Source of the DNA: JAWLFI01 sp964627995
Lineage (GTDB): Bacteria > Bacteroidota > Bacteroidia > Chitinophagales > Saprospiraceae
Length of the DNA: 64,000 bases
Reading direction: 5' to 3'
NCBI GenBank assembly: GCA_964627995.1
Contig: CAZVLN010000002.1
Coordinates: 1-64,000 of the forward strand
Within the stretch, counting starts at the first letter, position 1. Every line of letters starts with the position of its first letter. Shown here one piece after another: positions 7,693 through 16,062 of the stretch. Made by a program: the position numbers and the translations under genes. The notes under the pieces are model-generated. The model did not search any database and was not told where the DNA came from. It saw nothing but the letters and a program-made list of their open reading frames with translations.

Positions 7693-9180
7693 ATGACCCT
7701 AATAACCCTTATTCTTTACGTGGCTATCGCCGCAGCTGCACTTACCGCAATTTTTGGACTCTTGTTCAAAAAGATAGAAAGCTACCTAATTAGTTTTTTG
7801 CAAAACTTCGCAGGCATTCTTTTTTTAGTTTCTGGATGGGTCAAAGTAGTTGACCCACTAGGTACCGCCTATAAAATGCAGGACTACTTCGAGCAGTTTG
7901 AATTGACTTTTGAGGCGACATGGCTATCTTTTTTGGCTCCGCTCTTTCCCTTTCTATCCGAATATGCAGCATCTTTTGCGCTGGTCGTTATTATTTTAGA
8001 AATGGTATTGGGTTGGATGTTGATCGTGGGGTATCAGCGTCGCATTGTGGCCTGGCTCTTTTTTCTTTTGGTTTTGTTTTTCACCTTTTTGACGGGGTTT
8101 ACTTTTTTGACGGGTTACGTTCCACCGTCAGAGAATTTTTTCGATTTTTCTGTTTGGCAAGACTACGATCCTAGATATATGAGGGTTACAGATTGCGGAT
8201 GCTTTGGTGATTTCATAAAATTAGAGCCACGCGTTTCTTTTTTAAAGGATATATTCTTGTTGATACCTGCTTTTTTATTCCTTATTTTCTGGAAAAGAGA
8301 GCATCAAATTTTTAGTTCTAGAGTAAGATGGGTAAGTTCTCTGGCTTTGATCGGGATACTATTATATTATGGGATGAGCAATTATGTTTGGAATATTCCT
8401 GATTTTGATTTCAGACCTTTTAAAGAAGGAGTAAACGTTTACGAACAAAAAATGGCCGAAGAAGAAGCTTCAAATAATATTAGTATCGAACGCGTCAAGT
8501 TAACTCATAGCGAAAATGGTCAGGTGGTCGAATTGTCTTACTCGGATTACATGGATGTGTATCAAGAATATCCGAAAGAAACTTATGAGGTGAGTTATGA
8601 ATATGAAAAGCCGGCGATAGAGCCAACGAAGTTAAGTGAATTTGTCGTTTACAATTCCGATGGCGATGATTTAGCTAACGAACTTCTCAGTAAAGAGGGC
8701 TATAGTTTCATGGTGGTTGCAGATGCCCTGAAGGGAGACATATCTTATACGGATATTCAAGTCCAGGATACAGTTTTTCGATTAGATACCCTACAAAATG
8801 AGGAATCTGATTCTATGAAAGTCGTACAGCGAGTTGATACGATTATTACGCGCACGACTTCCCAGTTGAAAGCAGACTGGAATGAGGAGTATGTCAATAA
8901 GTATAGAGAAAACTTTATTCCTATTATGGATAAAGCAATTTCGGATGGACATGAAGCCTATATTTTAGCTGGAAAGGTTAGTTTTGAAGCCATGGAAAAC
9001 TTTATGTCCAGTCATGAGATTCCAGGGATTATTTATGAAGCAGATAATATTTTACTCAAGACCATGATTCGATCCAATCCAGGATTGATTTTGCTGCATA
9101 ACGGTAAGATCTTAAAGAAGTGGCATTGGAAACAATTGCCATCGTATGACGTGATTCATAAGGAATATATAAGCAAATAA
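7693..9180 (+). CDS. BT_3928 family membrane protein (DoxX/MauE-like)
   Basis: A 495-residue membrane protein. Seen: about five or six hydrophobic segments in the first 245 residues, with the DoxX-like region FAGILFLVSGWVKVVDPLGTAYKM and a conserved DCGCFGD cysteine pair in a periplasmic loop (about 166-172). The C-terminal half is soluble and ends in a thioredoxin-like segment (NPGLILLHNGKILKKWHW). MauE/DoxX relatives handle disulfide or quinone-linked redox chemistry, so the cysteine pair may be redox-active; this is inference. It starts 13 bases after DUF1599 and is probably in the same operon. Confidence 0.85.
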   Translation: MTLITLILYVAIAAAALTAIFGLLFKKIESYLISFLQNFAGILFLVSGWVKVVDPLGTAYKMQDYFEQFELTFEATWLSFLAPLFPFLSEYAASFALVVIILEMVLGWMLIVGYQRRIVAWLFFLLVLFFTFLTGFTFLTGYVPPSENFFDFSVWQDYDPRYMRVTDCGCFGDFIKLEPRVSFLKDIFLLIPAFLFLIFWKREHQIFSSRVRWVSSLALIGILLYYGMSNYVWNIPDFDFRPFKEGVNVYEQKMAEEEASNNISIERVKLTHSENGQVVELSYSDYMDVYQEYPKETYEVSYEYEKPAIEPTKLSEFVVYNSDGDDLANELLSKEGYSFMVVADALKGDISYTDIQVQDTVFRLDTLQNEESDSMKVVQRVDTIITRTTSQLKADWNEEYVNKYRENFIPIMDKAISDGHEAYILAGKVSFEAMENFMSSHEIPGIIYEADNILLKTMIRSNPGLILLHNGKILKKWHWKQLPSYDVIHKEYISK

Positions 9181-9233
9181 TTCATGCAGCAATTTTCAAT
9201 GCTACTACTCAGTTTGCGAAAAAACAATACTTT

Positions 9234-10169
9234 ATGTTAAGTCGAAGGAATATTCGAATAAAAGTTATGCAGGCTCTATATGCTTATGCTTTGGATAGCA
9301 ATATGACGCTAGACGATGCCCAGCAAAAGTATAAAGATGGCGTTGATCGCAGTTATGACCTTTTCCTATTTTCATTATATCTTATAGCCAGAGTTTGCTC
9401 CTTTGCATCCTCAGATGAAAAATGGAGAAGAGAAAAATATTTGCCTGATGAAAAAGATAAAGCCTTTAAAAGTATTTTTTCCTCTAATGCACTCGCCCAA
9501 TCCTTTATTCAAAATGAATTTTTACTGAAGCGCGCGAAAAAGAAAGATTTTGACAATTTGTTTGATGCAGATGTTTTAAAGAGCTTATACCAGGATTTTT
9601 CTCAATTGGATGCTTATGAGTCCTATTCGACAAAGAAAGAATGGGAAGATCAAGAGCATATTGATATGTTTCATGAGCTGCTTCGGTTTTTAAAAAAGAA
9701 GGACACTTTCACTGAATTACTTGAGGATGCTTTCCCCAATTGGATCGATGACAAATCTTTAGTATTAGGAGCGATAAAAAAGACTTTTAAAGCATTTCCC
9801 TTGCAAGAAGGATGGTTGCGGGATTTTTATCCCGATGCACCAACAGTGCAGGAGTTTGGGGAGAATTTATTTGTTAAAACAGCTTCTAAAACTGAAGAAC
9901 TAGAAGAGATTATTAAACCCAAGTTGAAAAATTGGAATATTGATCGGCTTGCTCTTATTGATAAACTTTGCCTTGAAATGGCCATTGTTGAATTTATCCA
10001 CTTTCCTACGATTCCCGTCAATGTTACGATCAATGAATATGTAGATCTATCAAAACGATACAGTACCGACAATTCTAAAGAATTTATTAATGGGCTACTG
10101 GACAAAGTAAAAGGCGATTTACTAGACAGTGGAAAGATTGTAAAACAGGGTAGAGGCCTACAGCAATAG
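9234..10169 (+). CDS. nusB: Transcription antitermination factor NusB (long Bacteroidota form)
   Basis: A 311-residue protein. The NusB fold is split over the N-terminal motif RRNIRIKVMQALYAY and the C-terminal region (about 235-300: DKLCLEMAIVEFIHFPTIPVNVTINEYVDLSKRY split in the usual motifs, and FINGLLDKV). NusB with NusE binds boxA RNA in rRNA antitermination. E. coli NusB is about 139 residues; the extra central helical region is usual in Bacteroidota. ATG start at 9234, 53 bases after the BT_3928 gene and 16 before guaA. Confidence 0.88.
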   Translation: MLSRRNIRIKVMQALYAYALDSNMTLDDAQQKYKDGVDRSYDLFLFSLYLIARVCSFASSDEKWRREKYLPDEKDKAFKSIFSSNALAQSFIQNEFLLKRAKKKDFDNLFDADVLKSLYQDFSQLDAYESYSTKKEWEDQEHIDMFHELLRFLKKKDTFTELLEDAFPNWIDDKSLVLGAIKKTFKAFPLQEGWLRDFYPDAPTVQEFGENLFVKTASKTEELEEIIKPKLKNWNIDRLALIDKLCLEMAIVEFIHFPTIPVNVTINEYVDLSKRYSTDNSKEFINGLLDKVKGDLLDSGKIVKQGRGLQQ

Positions 10170-10185
10170 GTATAAAACACAGCAT

Positions 10186-11721
10186 ATGAACCAACGGGTT
10201 ATTATTTTTGATTTTGGATCGCAATATACACAGTTGATTGCTCGGCGTGTTCGCGAGCTAAATATATTTTGTGAAATCTTACCGTACAATAAAACTATAG
10301 AATACGATGAGAATATCGCAGCTATAATCTTATCAGGTAGTCCCTTTTCCGTTCGCTCTGAGAATGCATTAGAATTTGATTTGGAATCTGTCAAGAAAAA
10401 AATTCCAATATTAGCTATATGTTACGGAGCGCAATATGTTGTTCAAAAGTCAGGTGGACGGGTAGAGTCCTCGCATCAAAGGGAGTATGGAAAATCTGAC
10501 TTACAATTACTAAGTGAGAACGATCCGATTTTTGAAGGTATACCCGATTCCTCCACGGTTTGGATGTCTCACGCAGATACAATTACTGCTCTTCCCGATA
10601 ACGCTGCCGTTCTGGCAAAAACGGCCGGTATTCCGGTAGCCGCATTTAAGTATGACACTGGCGGATGCCCTATATATGGACTACAATTTCATCCTGAAGT
10701 TACCCATTCCGAAAGAGGTCTTGAGATTCTGTCTAACTTTCTATTTAAAGTGGCAGACTGCACTGCTGATTGGACACCAAAGGCATTCATTGATGAAACA
10801 GTGGCAGATCTCAAAAAACGAATAGGTAAAGATCATGTTCTTATGGCACTGAGTGGGGGTGTAGACTCTTCCGTTGGAGCGATGTTGCTTCATAAAGCCA
10901 TTGGAAAGCAACTACATTGCTTTTTCGTGAATAATGGATTATTGCGAAAAGATGAGTTTGAAGAAGTGCTCGAATCCTATAAAGATTGGGGACTTAATAT
11001 AAAAGGTGTTGATAAATCTCAACTTTTTTACGATAGACTCGAGGGTGTAGCTGACCCTGAGCGAAAACGGAAAATTATTGGTGGCACATTTATAGAGGTA
11101 TTTGATGAAATGGCTCATGACTTGCCCGAGGTGAGTTGGTTGGGACAAGGTACGATTTATCCTGACGTAATTGAATCAGTATCAGTCCATGGACCTTCAG
11201 TGACCATTAAAAGCCATCATAATGTGGGAGGATTACCTGCGCATATGAACCTTAAGGTCGTAGAGCCACTCCGAATGCTTTTTAAAGATGAAGTTAGACG
11301 TGTTGGTAAAACTATGAATTTACCTGAATCAAGTATTAGTCGACACCCTTTTCCAGGGCCAGGCTTAGCAATTCGAATTTTGGGCGAAATTACTCCGGAA
11401 CGCGTCCGAATTCTACAGGAGGCCGACGCAGTTTATATTCGAAAGCTGAGGGAGTTTGGTTGGTATGATAAAGTATGGCAAGCTGGCGTGATTCTACTTC
11501 CGGTGCAAAGTGTTGGCGTTATGGGCGATGAACGCACCTACGAATCTGTAGTTTCTCTTCGTGCGGTTAACTCTGTAGACGGCATGACAGCTGAGTGGAG
11601 TCGTCTCCCACATGAGCTTTTAGCTGAGATTTCTTCAGAAATTATTAATACGATTAAAGGCATAAATCGGGTGGTTTATGATATTTCTACCAAACCACCA
11701 GCTACTATTGAATGGGAGTAA
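10186..11721 (+). CDS. guaA: GMP synthase (glutamine-hydrolysing)
   Basis: A 511-residue bifunctional enzyme converting XMP to GMP using glutamine and ATP. Seen: class I glutamine amidotransferase domain with nucleophile Cys79 in LAICYGAQYVV and the His-Glu pair in YGLQFHPEVTHS; ATP-pyrophosphatase P-loop ALSGGVDSSVGAML near 222-235; C-terminal dimerisation domain ending ISTKPPATIEWE. Full length, ATG at 10186. The 3' end overlaps an out-of-frame ATG of the next open frame, but the next gene most likely starts 8 bases after the guaA stop. Confidence 0.97.
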   Translation: MNQRVIIFDFGSQYTQLIARRVRELNIFCEILPYNKTIEYDENIAAIILSGSPFSVRSENALEFDLESVKKKIPILAICYGAQYVVQKSGGRVESSHQREYGKSDLQLLSENDPIFEGIPDSSTVWMSHADTITALPDNAAVLAKTAGIPVAAFKYDTGGCPIYGLQFHPEVTHSERGLEILSNFLFKVADCTADWTPKAFIDETVADLKKRIGKDHVLMALSGGVDSSVGAMLLHKAIGKQLHCFFVNNGLLRKDEFEEVLESYKDWGLNIKGVDKSQLFYDRLEGVADPERKRKIIGGTFIEVFDEMAHDLPEVSWLGQGTIYPDVIESVSVHGPSVTIKSHHNVGGLPAHMNLKVVEPLRMLFKDEVRRVGKTMNLPESSISRHPFPGPGLAIRILGEITPERVRILQEADAVYIRKLREFGWYDKVWQAGVILLPVQSVGVMGDERTYESVVSLRAVNSVDGMTAEWSRLPHELLAEISSEIINTIKGINRVVYDISTKPPATIEWE

Positions 11722-11729
11722 AGTACGCG

Positions 11730-13112
11730 ATGAGATATTTAGTTTCAGTTCTTATACTAGTTCTCTTTTCCGCCTGTGGGATTTTTAATTCTACACCTGA
11801 GCGTTCACGTCCCTCCAGTCCGCGCAGTCCCCAAAAGCCCAAAACAGAGAAAAAGACAAAAGAGAAAAAAGTAGAGAAACCATTCGAAAAACTTGATTCG
11901 GTCAGTTCAGAAAATCAAGTTGATACTGTAGTTGGTAGAGACGAGGAGCCCGATCCGGAATTTCGCAAAAAGGATGTATATACTATTCAGTTGATATTGC
12001 CGCTGGTTCCCTTAGATGAAGGTGGATTAATCGAGGAGATTGAAACCAAGACGAATCGAGAGTTTGAGGAGAGGAAAGAAAAGTTACTGCCTTTTAACGT
12101 GCATTTCCTGGAGTATTTTTCGGGATTTCAGCTGGCAATGGAAACTTCAGTAGAGCGATTTTCAGACTTCAATTATCGCCTTCATATTAAAAGCTCAGGT
12201 GATTTTGATGCACTTTTAGAGCAATCTTATGAATGGTCTTTAGATCCTAAGCCCGATGTGATTTTAGGTGGGATAAAGCCCGCGAGTGTGAATCATCTCA
12301 CCTCAATTTCTTCTCAGCATAATGTATATTATATTTCTCCCTGGATAACAAATAGCCCTTTCTCTAATAATCCGCTTTTCTTACAACTGACTCCGGGATT
12401 AGAGCAATATTGCCATTTTATGGCTGAAGAAGTGGCTAATGACTCCACCATTTCTTCAGTTACTCTATTAACTTCTTCCGGATTTGCAGATAGACTTGAG
12501 ATTTTCACTTCTTTTTTCGATACGATATACCCTGACTTAGATTATCAAAGCTGGGTTGTCGATCGTTTTGAGGATGAAGATAATGAGCCACTTCTCATTC
12601 CGGACAGGATGGTCCTTGATACTACACATAAATTGATATTGGCGATGGATAGGGATGAATCCTATCTTTACGAAGCACTTTCTTATTTCTCTAATCAGGA
12701 AGAATGGAAAGGGGAGATTTACGGGTTTTCAAGCTGGCGAAATTTCCCCCTGCTATTCGAATATTTCGAAAATGGCAACATTCATCTGGTTTCACATACT
12801 TCACCGGTTCAACAGGATAGTTTGTTTAAACAGTTTGAGAAGTCCTATTTTGATAGATTTTCTACTTTGCCTTCCAGCTGGGTGAAAAAAGGTTATGATC
12901 ACGGGATGTTTGTGGCGGAAGGATTAGCACTGTACGGCCTTGATTTTTATGCTTATCTAGACGAGATCGATTATCAGGGTATCGAGCTCTTTTTTAAATT
13001 TCCTCCGCAAAGTGATGAACAGATGGAAGGCCTTCCGATGTTACCACTTATAAATGAAGGCGTTGAGATGCTCCACTACAGAGATCATATTTTCCGTCTA
13101 GAAAATGAGTAA
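11730..13112 (+). CDS. Lipoprotein with periplasmic-binding-protein type 1 fold
   Basis: A 460-residue probable lipoprotein. Seen: N-terminus MRYLVSVLILVLFSACG with lipobox-like FSAC; a low-complexity Pro/Lys/Glu linker (about 25-75); then a region resembling amino-acid ABC transporter binding proteins (LIVBP type), for example FLEYFSGFQLAMETS and YDHGMFVAEGLALYG. Genes of this type often follow guaA in Bacteroidota, sometimes with a LysM domain, which I do not see here. No ABC transporter partner is adjacent, so a peptidoglycan-linked role is as likely as uptake. Start at ATG 11730 was chosen over an ATG 18 bases upstream inside guaA because it gives a proper signal peptide. Confidence 0.75.
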   Translation: MRYLVSVLILVLFSACGIFNSTPERSRPSSPRSPQKPKTEKKTKEKKVEKPFEKLDSVSSENQVDTVVGRDEEPDPEFRKKDVYTIQLILPLVPLDEGGLIEEIETKTNREFEERKEKLLPFNVHFLEYFSGFQLAMETSVERFSDFNYRLHIKSSGDFDALLEQSYEWSLDPKPDVILGGIKPASVNHLTSISSQHNVYYISPWITNSPFSNNPLFLQLTPGLEQYCHFMAEEVANDSTISSVTLLTSSGFADRLEIFTSFFDTIYPDLDYQSWVVDRFEDEDNEPLLIPDRMVLDTTHKLILAMDRDESYLYEALSYFSNQEEWKGEIYGFSSWRNFPLLFEYFENGNIHLVSHTSPVQQDSLFKQFEKSYFDRFSTLPSSWVKKGYDHGMFVAEGLALYGLDFYAYLDEIDYQGIELFFKFPPQSDEQMEGLPMLPLINEGVEMLHYRDHIFRLENE

Positions 13113-13117
13113 TACCT

Positions 13118-14473
13118 ATGAAGTTTCAGTCCAAAAATCCATACACCGGTGAAATATATTTTGAACGATCTTTGCTGTCCTCTGCTGACCTTACACAAAA
13201 GCTAGGGCAAGCAGAAGCACTTTTCCATAAATGGAATGCTTTAGAATTGGAGAGTAGGATAGATGCCATTCGTCCCATCGCCGGATATTTACGAGAGCAC
13301 CTAGAGGAACTGGCTCAGTGTATTACCCGTGAAATGGGAAAACCTATTTCTGAGAGCAGGGCTGAAATTCAGAAATGTGCGTTATTAGTTGATTATTATG
13401 TAGAAGAGGCTCCTTCGGTCCTATCCTCAGAAAAAACTTTTAATGATGGAGTAGAGGAGGGCGTGCGTAGAGATGCCCTTGGGGCGGTTTTAGGCGTGAT
13501 GCCCTGGAATTTCCCTTTTTGGCAAGTTTTTCGCTTTGCAATTCCTTCTTTATTAGCAGGTAATGTAGCTCTTTTGAAGCATGCCCCAAATATGCCCGAT
13601 ACTGCAGAAAGAATTGAGACTCTAATTCAAGAAGCTAGTGGGTATCGTTTGCTTACTCAATTGACCATAGATGTAGAGACCATTTCCGACGTTCTCGATT
13701 CCCCAATTGTAAGAGGTGCTTGTCTCACTGGGAGTGTAAAGGCGGGCCAGGCCTACGCTGCGCAAGCAGCTAAGCGCATAATCCCTACCGTATTGGAACT
13801 AGGAAGTAATGATCCATTTATTATTTTATCCGATTCTAATCTGGAAAATGCCTGTGATACCTTCATAGATTCACGCTTCGGCAACTCAGGGCAGACATGT
13901 ATTGCAGCCAAACGATTAATAGTGGAGGAAACAGTGTACGATGAAGTCGAGCATATGGTGAAGCAACGCATTGAAGAGTTGTCTGTGCAAGATCCTATGA
14001 AAGATGCGACACGCCTGTCTTGTATGGCTCGTGAGGATCTCGCTGATCAATTATTCAAGCAGTGGTCAGCATCCATTGAAGCCGGTGCTGAAGTTATCAT
14101 TAAACCCGAGCAGAACGGCACTCACTTTTCACCGGGCTTTTTGCGAAACCCTCCTCAAGATGCCCCCGCCTGGTCAGAGGAGTTATTCGGTCCCGTTGCC
14201 GTAATTTGCAAAGCTTCAGATATGAATCACGCAATTCAGATGGCTAATGATACACGTTTTGGCCTGGGAGCATCCGTATGGACATCAGATTCGTCCAAAG
14301 CACGTCAGATGGTTTCACAGCTTAATTATGGAACGGTGGTAGTCAACCAGAAAACAGCAAGCGATCCACGGTGGCCATTTGGTGGCATTAAAGATTCAGG
14401 TTACGGAAGAGAACTCGGGAAGGAGGGTCTTCTCGAATTTGTAAATTTGAAGACCTACAAAATCGATCTTTAG
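13118..14473 (+). CDS. NAD(P)-dependent aldehyde dehydrogenase, succinate-semialdehyde type
   Basis: A 451-residue aldehyde dehydrogenase. Seen: cofactor region VMPWNFPFWQVFRFAIPSL (about 128-146), general base Glu227 in VLELGSNDP, nucleophile Cys261 in GNSGQTCIAAKR, and the C-terminal FGGIKDSGYGRELG. The short length and MPWNFPFWQ motif match the Sad/YneI subgroup that oxidises succinate semialdehyde to succinate. The exact aldehyde is not proven. Starts 5 bases after the lipoprotein gene, so probably in the guaA operon. A GC-rich repeat element begins 11 bases after its stop. Confidence 0.88.
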   Translation: MKFQSKNPYTGEIYFERSLLSSADLTQKLGQAEALFHKWNALELESRIDAIRPIAGYLREHLEELAQCITREMGKPISESRAEIQKCALLVDYYVEEAPSVLSSEKTFNDGVEEGVRRDALGAVLGVMPWNFPFWQVFRFAIPSLLAGNVALLKHAPNMPDTAERIETLIQEASGYRLLTQLTIDVETISDVLDSPIVRGACLTGSVKAGQAYAAQAAKRIIPTVLELGSNDPFIILSDSNLENACDTFIDSRFGNSGQTCIAAKRLIVEETVYDEVEHMVKQRIEELSVQDPMKDATRLSCMAREDLADQLFKQWSASIEAGAEVIIKPEQNGTHFSPGFLRNPPQDAPAWSEELFGPVAVICKASDMNHAIQMANDTRFGLGASVWTSDSSKARQMVSQLNYGTVVVNQKTASDPRWPFGGIKDSGYGRELGKEGLLEFVNLKTYKIDL

Positions 14474-14484
14474 TATATATTTTT

Positions 14485-14620
14485 GGGCGTATCCCACGCC
14501 CACTGGCGTGGGTCGGTCCCTTTCGGGGTTCGCTTTGCTCCGTACCAGCTTGCCTAAAGGCTACGCCGGTACCCAGCCCTGCAGGCACCTTACGCTTGCG
14601 GCCTTCCGGCCGCTGATCTA
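14485..14620 (+). repeat. GC-rich hairpin intergenic element, copy B
   Basis: Begins GGGCGTAT, with perfect hairpin CCCACGCC (14493-14500), loop CACT, GGCGTGGG (14505-14512), followed by GGTCGGTCCC. It ends with ACGCTTGCGGCC, loop TTCC, GGCCGCT. This last module is nearly identical to the end of copy E at 54.7 kb. It starts 11 bases after the aldehyde dehydrogenase stop, same orientation. No T-run follows the hairpins, so it is not a plain terminator. Confidence 0.7.
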
Positions 14621-14711
14621 GTAATAGTTGAAAAGGCTCTCATACTTAAGTGCGGCAACATATAGAATAGTTATATACAGCGCCAATGCCTACCCAATAA
14701 TATTAAACCTA

Positions 14712-15902
14712 CTAGGTTAGTTTTTCTAAAGCTTTACGAATTCGGTTTATAGCCGTTTTTATTTCTTCTTCGCTAGCTGCATACGATAGCCGAATGCAGT
14801 TATCCTCACCAAACGCACTACCGGCCACTGTAGCTACATGAGCATATTCCAGCAGAAATGTGGCGAGGTCTTCTGAGTTTTTTATTGTTGTTCCTTCGTA
14901 CTGTTTTCCATAAAAGGATGAAATTTTAGGAAAGATATAAAATGCTCCTTCAGGGTGGTTTGCTTCCACTCCAGGAATTTCACTTAATAGAGAGACAATG
15001 AGGTCTCTTCTTTTTTCAAAAGCCTGGCACATCATAGCTGGCTCATCCAGAGCCGTGTTCAAGGCATAGGCTCCTGCCATTTGAGAAAAGCTGGCTGCAC
15101 CTGAAGTAAACTGTCCCTGAATTTTAGCACAAGCCTGAGCGAGAGCTTTGGGCGCTCCCATATATCCGAGCCGCCAACCCGTCATAGCAAAGCCTTTTGA
15201 AAAGCCATTAATAGTAGCAGTCTGCTTTTTCATGCCAGGAAACTGAGCAATACTAACATGTTCACCGACAAAATTAATATACTCATATATCTCATCAGCT
15301 AAAACCATGACCTCTGGATATTTTTGTATACAATTCGCTAAAGCTTCCAGCTCTTCTTTTTTATAGACAGATCCAGTTGGATTACACGGTGAGGAAAAAA
15401 TAATCATCCGTGTTCGGTCTGATAAGTGAGGCTTCAAAATATCCGGATTCACTTTAAAGTCGTCTTCTATCCCAGCTTTCACAGGAATCACCTTCGCTCC
15501 AGTTAATCCAACAATATCATTATAACTTACCCAATACGGCGTAAAAAGAATCACTTCATCCTCAGGGTTTAGTAAGGCTAAACATAAATTAGCGATCGAC
15601 TGCTTAGCTCCATTCGAAACGACAATTTCATCCGGAGCATAGTCCAGCTTATTTTCACGTTTAAACTTATCTGATATGGCTTTTTTTATCTCAGGAAGTC
15701 CGGGAACTGGAGAATATTTGGTATACCCATCTGCTAATGCTTGTGTCGCGGCCTCCTTTATGCGTATAGGGGTATCAAAGTCAGGTTCTCCCAATGATAG
15801 GCTAATAATGTCTTCTCCTTTTTCTTTTAAGTCTCGTGCCAATTGCGCCATGCGCAAGGTGGCTGATTCACTCATTTGATCTACAAGCTTAGAAAGTTTC
15901 AT
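14712..15902 (-). CDS. Aspartate aminotransferase (class I, subgroup 1b type)
   Basis: A 396-residue PLP enzyme that exchanges aspartate and 2-oxoglutarate for oxaloacetate and glutamate. Seen: SLGEPDFDTP, KYSPVPGLPEIKKAI, SPCNPTGSVY, LADEIYEY, the catalytic Lys236 in INGFSKGFAMTGWRLGY and the substrate-binding Arg in NCIRLSYA. Some subgroup members also act on prephenate or aromatic amino acids, so specificity is not certain. ATG start at 15902. It is a single minus-strand gene, convergent with the aldehyde dehydrogenase gene and divergent from the GT-C gene. Confidence 0.92.
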   Translation of the reverse strand: MKLSKLVDQMSESATLRMAQLARDLKEKGEDIISLSLGEPDFDTPIRIKEAATQALADGYTKYSPVPGLPEIKKAISDKFKRENKLDYAPDEIVVSNGAKQSIANLCLALLNPEDEVILFTPYWVSYNDIVGLTGAKVIPVKAGIEDDFKVNPDILKPHLSDRTRMIIFSSPCNPTGSVYKKEELEALANCIQKYPEVMVLADEIYEYINFVGEHVSIAQFPGMKKQTATINGFSKGFAMTGWRLGYMGAPKALAQACAKIQGQFTSGAASFSQMAGAYALNTALDEPAMMCQAFEKRRDLIVSLLSEIPGVEANHPEGAFYIFPKISSFYGKQYEGTTIKNSEDLATFLLEYAHVATVAGSAFGEDNCIRLSYAASEEEIKTAINRIRKALEKLT

Positions 15903-16062
15903 GGGTCATATTTTTACTACTCCTTCAAAAGTAACGCTTTTCTTTCCCTTCATGGGGCTTGATTGAAAAAAAAAGAAACTTTCTAGTATAGACGATGTAG
16001 CTTTATTGTAGCCTTGTCATAATTTATTTTTTCCTTTTGGTATTGCTTCTTATATTCAAGTC

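Noticed and set aside
14388..14588. Open frame on the minus strand across GC-rich element B
   Set aside because: It covers an element full of hairpins and the end of the aldehyde dehydrogenase gene, with no family resemblance; it is a by-product of GC-rich sequence. Similar small frames over copy E (54669-54851) and copy D were rejected for the same reason.
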